NCBI GenBank assembly: GCA_003554345.1
Contig: PWGE01000214.1
Location: forward strand, 1 to 6,942
DNA length: 6,942 bases
Reading direction: 5' to 3'
Source: Candidatus Sumerlaeota bacterium
GTDB lineage: Bacteria > Sumerlaeota > T1SED10-198M
The translations under genes were made by a program, and so were the position numbers. Below are positions 6,194 to 6,942 of this stretch, in pieces (the first letter of the stretch is position 1; the number at the start of each line of letters is the position of its first letter). Under the pieces are notes generated by a model. The model was given only the letters and a program-made list of their open reading frames with translations. It was not told the origin of the DNA and made no database searches.

Positions 6194-6211
6194 TTTAACG
6201 GGGTCGTTAAA
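6194..6211 (+). promoter_or_regulatory. Perfect 7-bp inverted repeat at the predicted transcription start (candidate operator)
   Basis: TTTAACG-GGGT-CGTTAAA is an exact inverted repeat with a 4-nt centre, ending one base before the ATG at 6213 and just downstream of the TATA boxes. A dimeric repressor bound here would block transcription. If transcribed, it would instead form a small hairpin next to the start codon. Confidence 0.4.
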
Positions 6212-6212
6212 G

Positions 6213-6614
6213 ATGTTCCAATTTGTAGATAAATCGTATCGCCTGTTCTCAGCTTATGAAGAGACGGTTCGAACAGAGTCACATGTATGGTGGCTTGGGT
6301 TACTGTTTATGATAGGGATGATCTTAGTAATCATATGGATAGCCATCTGTGTTTGGATGTATCGAGATGCTAAAAAAAGGGGAGAGGAAGCGATCTGGTG
6401 GTTGATACTTGGGATCATAGCACCTATCCTCGGTTTGATAATTTGGTTGGTCGTAAGACCCAGTATGGAAGAAGTAAGGCAGAAAAGGTCGATTCAACAG
6501 ACCTATAGATATCCATCATATCAACAGAGCTACAAACATCCAGAGTATGTTCCACCTCCCCCTCCTGATTATCAAAAATATCCACCACCCCCGCCACCCA
6601 GTTATCAACGTTAA
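6213..6614 (+). CDS. Small two-pass membrane protein with Tyr/Pro-rich C-terminal tail (function unknown)
   Basis: I do not recognise a specific gene. The 133-residue protein has an amphipathic or soluble N-terminus (1-25), a membrane segment at about 27-49, and a short charged loop YRDAKKRGEE (50-59). A second membrane segment at about 61-81 follows, ending in VVRP. The tail (84-133) is basic, then rich in Tyr, Pro and Gln with two proline runs (PPPPP and PPPPPP). The loop and second segment (YRDAKKRG followed by W-x-L-I-L-G and G-LI-W-LV-RP) resemble small archaeal and bacterial membrane proteins of the PLDc_N or similar two-helix type; this is family resemblance only. The ATG at 6213 has no ribosome-binding site, and a TATA box about 29 nt upstream suits a leaderless transcript. 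It follows the repeat/zinc-ribbon gene in the same direction but after a terminator. The tail's likeness to its neighbour's Tyr/Gln tail suggests related roles, which is inference. Confidence 0.75.
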   Translation: MFQFVDKSYRLFSAYEETVRTESHVWWLGLLFMIGMILVIIWIAICVWMYRDAKKRGEEAIWWLILGIIAPILGLIIWLVVRPSMEEVRQKRSIQQTYRYPSYQQSYKHPEYVPPPPPDYQKYPPPPPPSYQR

Positions 6615-6772
6615 CCATCAAAAGACTATGATCCATAAATTGTAAGAGATGTAAAATAACGTATACTTAAACAAAAAAGAAAACATACCATAGATAGCAA
6701 TACATAAATATGATAAATGATATGTATAGTTATAGACATAACTTTTATGTAATATGAATGCATTGTAAATTC
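6615..6772. other. AT-rich intergenic stretch before an insertion-sequence fragment
   Basis: By hand count about 24 percent G+C over 6615-6780, much lower than the genes to the left. No gene, tRNA or long T-tract is visible. It holds small inverted repeats (ACATAA-CTT-TTATGT at 6736-6750; ATGAAT 6754-6759 with ATTCAT 6769-6774) that are of the size expected by chance in such AT-rich DNA. The left terminus of the insertion sequence probably lies here, but I cannot place its inverted repeat without the right end. Confidence 0.5.
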
Positions 6773-6942
6773 ATGAAAGGAAAATATGTTACTGAAGTGA
6801 AGAGATGGATGACTAAAGAATAACTAGTAACCGAAATCAAAGATAGAAAAGTGGAGAAAAGAGTTCTTGAACGATTATATTTTATTAAATATCTGTATGA
6901 AGGAGATAGTGTACCAGAAGCTTGTGATAAAGTAGAGATTTC
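6773..6942 (+). pseudogene. IS630-family transposase, N-terminal helix-turn-helix part, with in-frame TAA and cut by window edge
   Basis: From the ATG at 6773 the frame encodes 16 residues (MKGKYVTEVKRWMTKE), then TAA at 6821-6823, then continues in the same frame to the window end with about 39 residues including RVLERLYFIKYLYEGDS, VPEACDKVEIS. The second part matches my memory of the DNA-binding N-terminus of archaeal IS630-type transposases, where a run of basic and acidic residues precedes a helix-turn-helix. The TAA is one base from CAA or GAA, either of which would restore one continuous protein, so a nonsense mutation is the simplest reading. Alternatively translation could begin at the GTG at 6851, though no ribosome-binding site is evident. 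The rest of the transposase and the right terminus lie outside the window. Confidence 0.6.

Overview
The window reads as archaeal chromosome, most likely euryarchaeal. TATA-type promoter elements, some with purine-rich upstream (BRE-like) sequence, lie about 26 to 44 nt before start codons. Ribosome-binding sites are of the GGTGA(T) type, a T-rich tract follows one gene in the manner of archaeal terminators, and small membrane proteins carry Tyr/Gln/Pro-rich tails and a zinc ribbon. A Thermoplasmata-like lineage is my guess from protein style only; no rRNA or lineage marker is present.

Left part (1-5375) is a surface-glycan or polysaccharide biosynthesis locus. On the minus strand, a family-2 glycosyltransferase with a C-terminal membrane anchor (593-1552) is followed 12 nt later by the first 193 codons of a conserved protein of glycan loci that runs off the left edge (1-580). 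Divergent from them is a soluble family-2 glycosyltransferase (1705-2502). It converges, with a 7-nt gap, on a minus-strand FrhB-type iron-sulfur flavoprotein with two ferredoxin clusters (2510-3919). Divergent from that is a UDP-sugar 6-dehydrogenase of the WbpA/TviB/WecC group (4110-5375). A coherent reading is that the dehydrogenase supplies a UDP-uronate, the two glycosyltransferases add sugars (one of them at the membrane), and the FrhB-like protein performs an unidentified redox step.

Right part (5430-6614) holds two small membrane proteins, each with its own promoter. The first is built from three 47-residue membrane repeats, a Gln/Tyr repeat tail and a C-terminal zinc ribbon. The second has two membrane segments and a Tyr/Pro tail, and a perfect 7-bp inverted repeat sits at its predicted transcription start. 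Their role is unknown.

The right end (6615-6942) is abruptly AT-rich. It closes with the start of an IS630-type transposase reading frame that is interrupted by an in-frame TAA and cut by the window edge.

No tRNA, rRNA or CRISPR array was seen. No demonstrably new system is present; the repeat/zinc-ribbon membrane protein and its neighbour are the least explained items.
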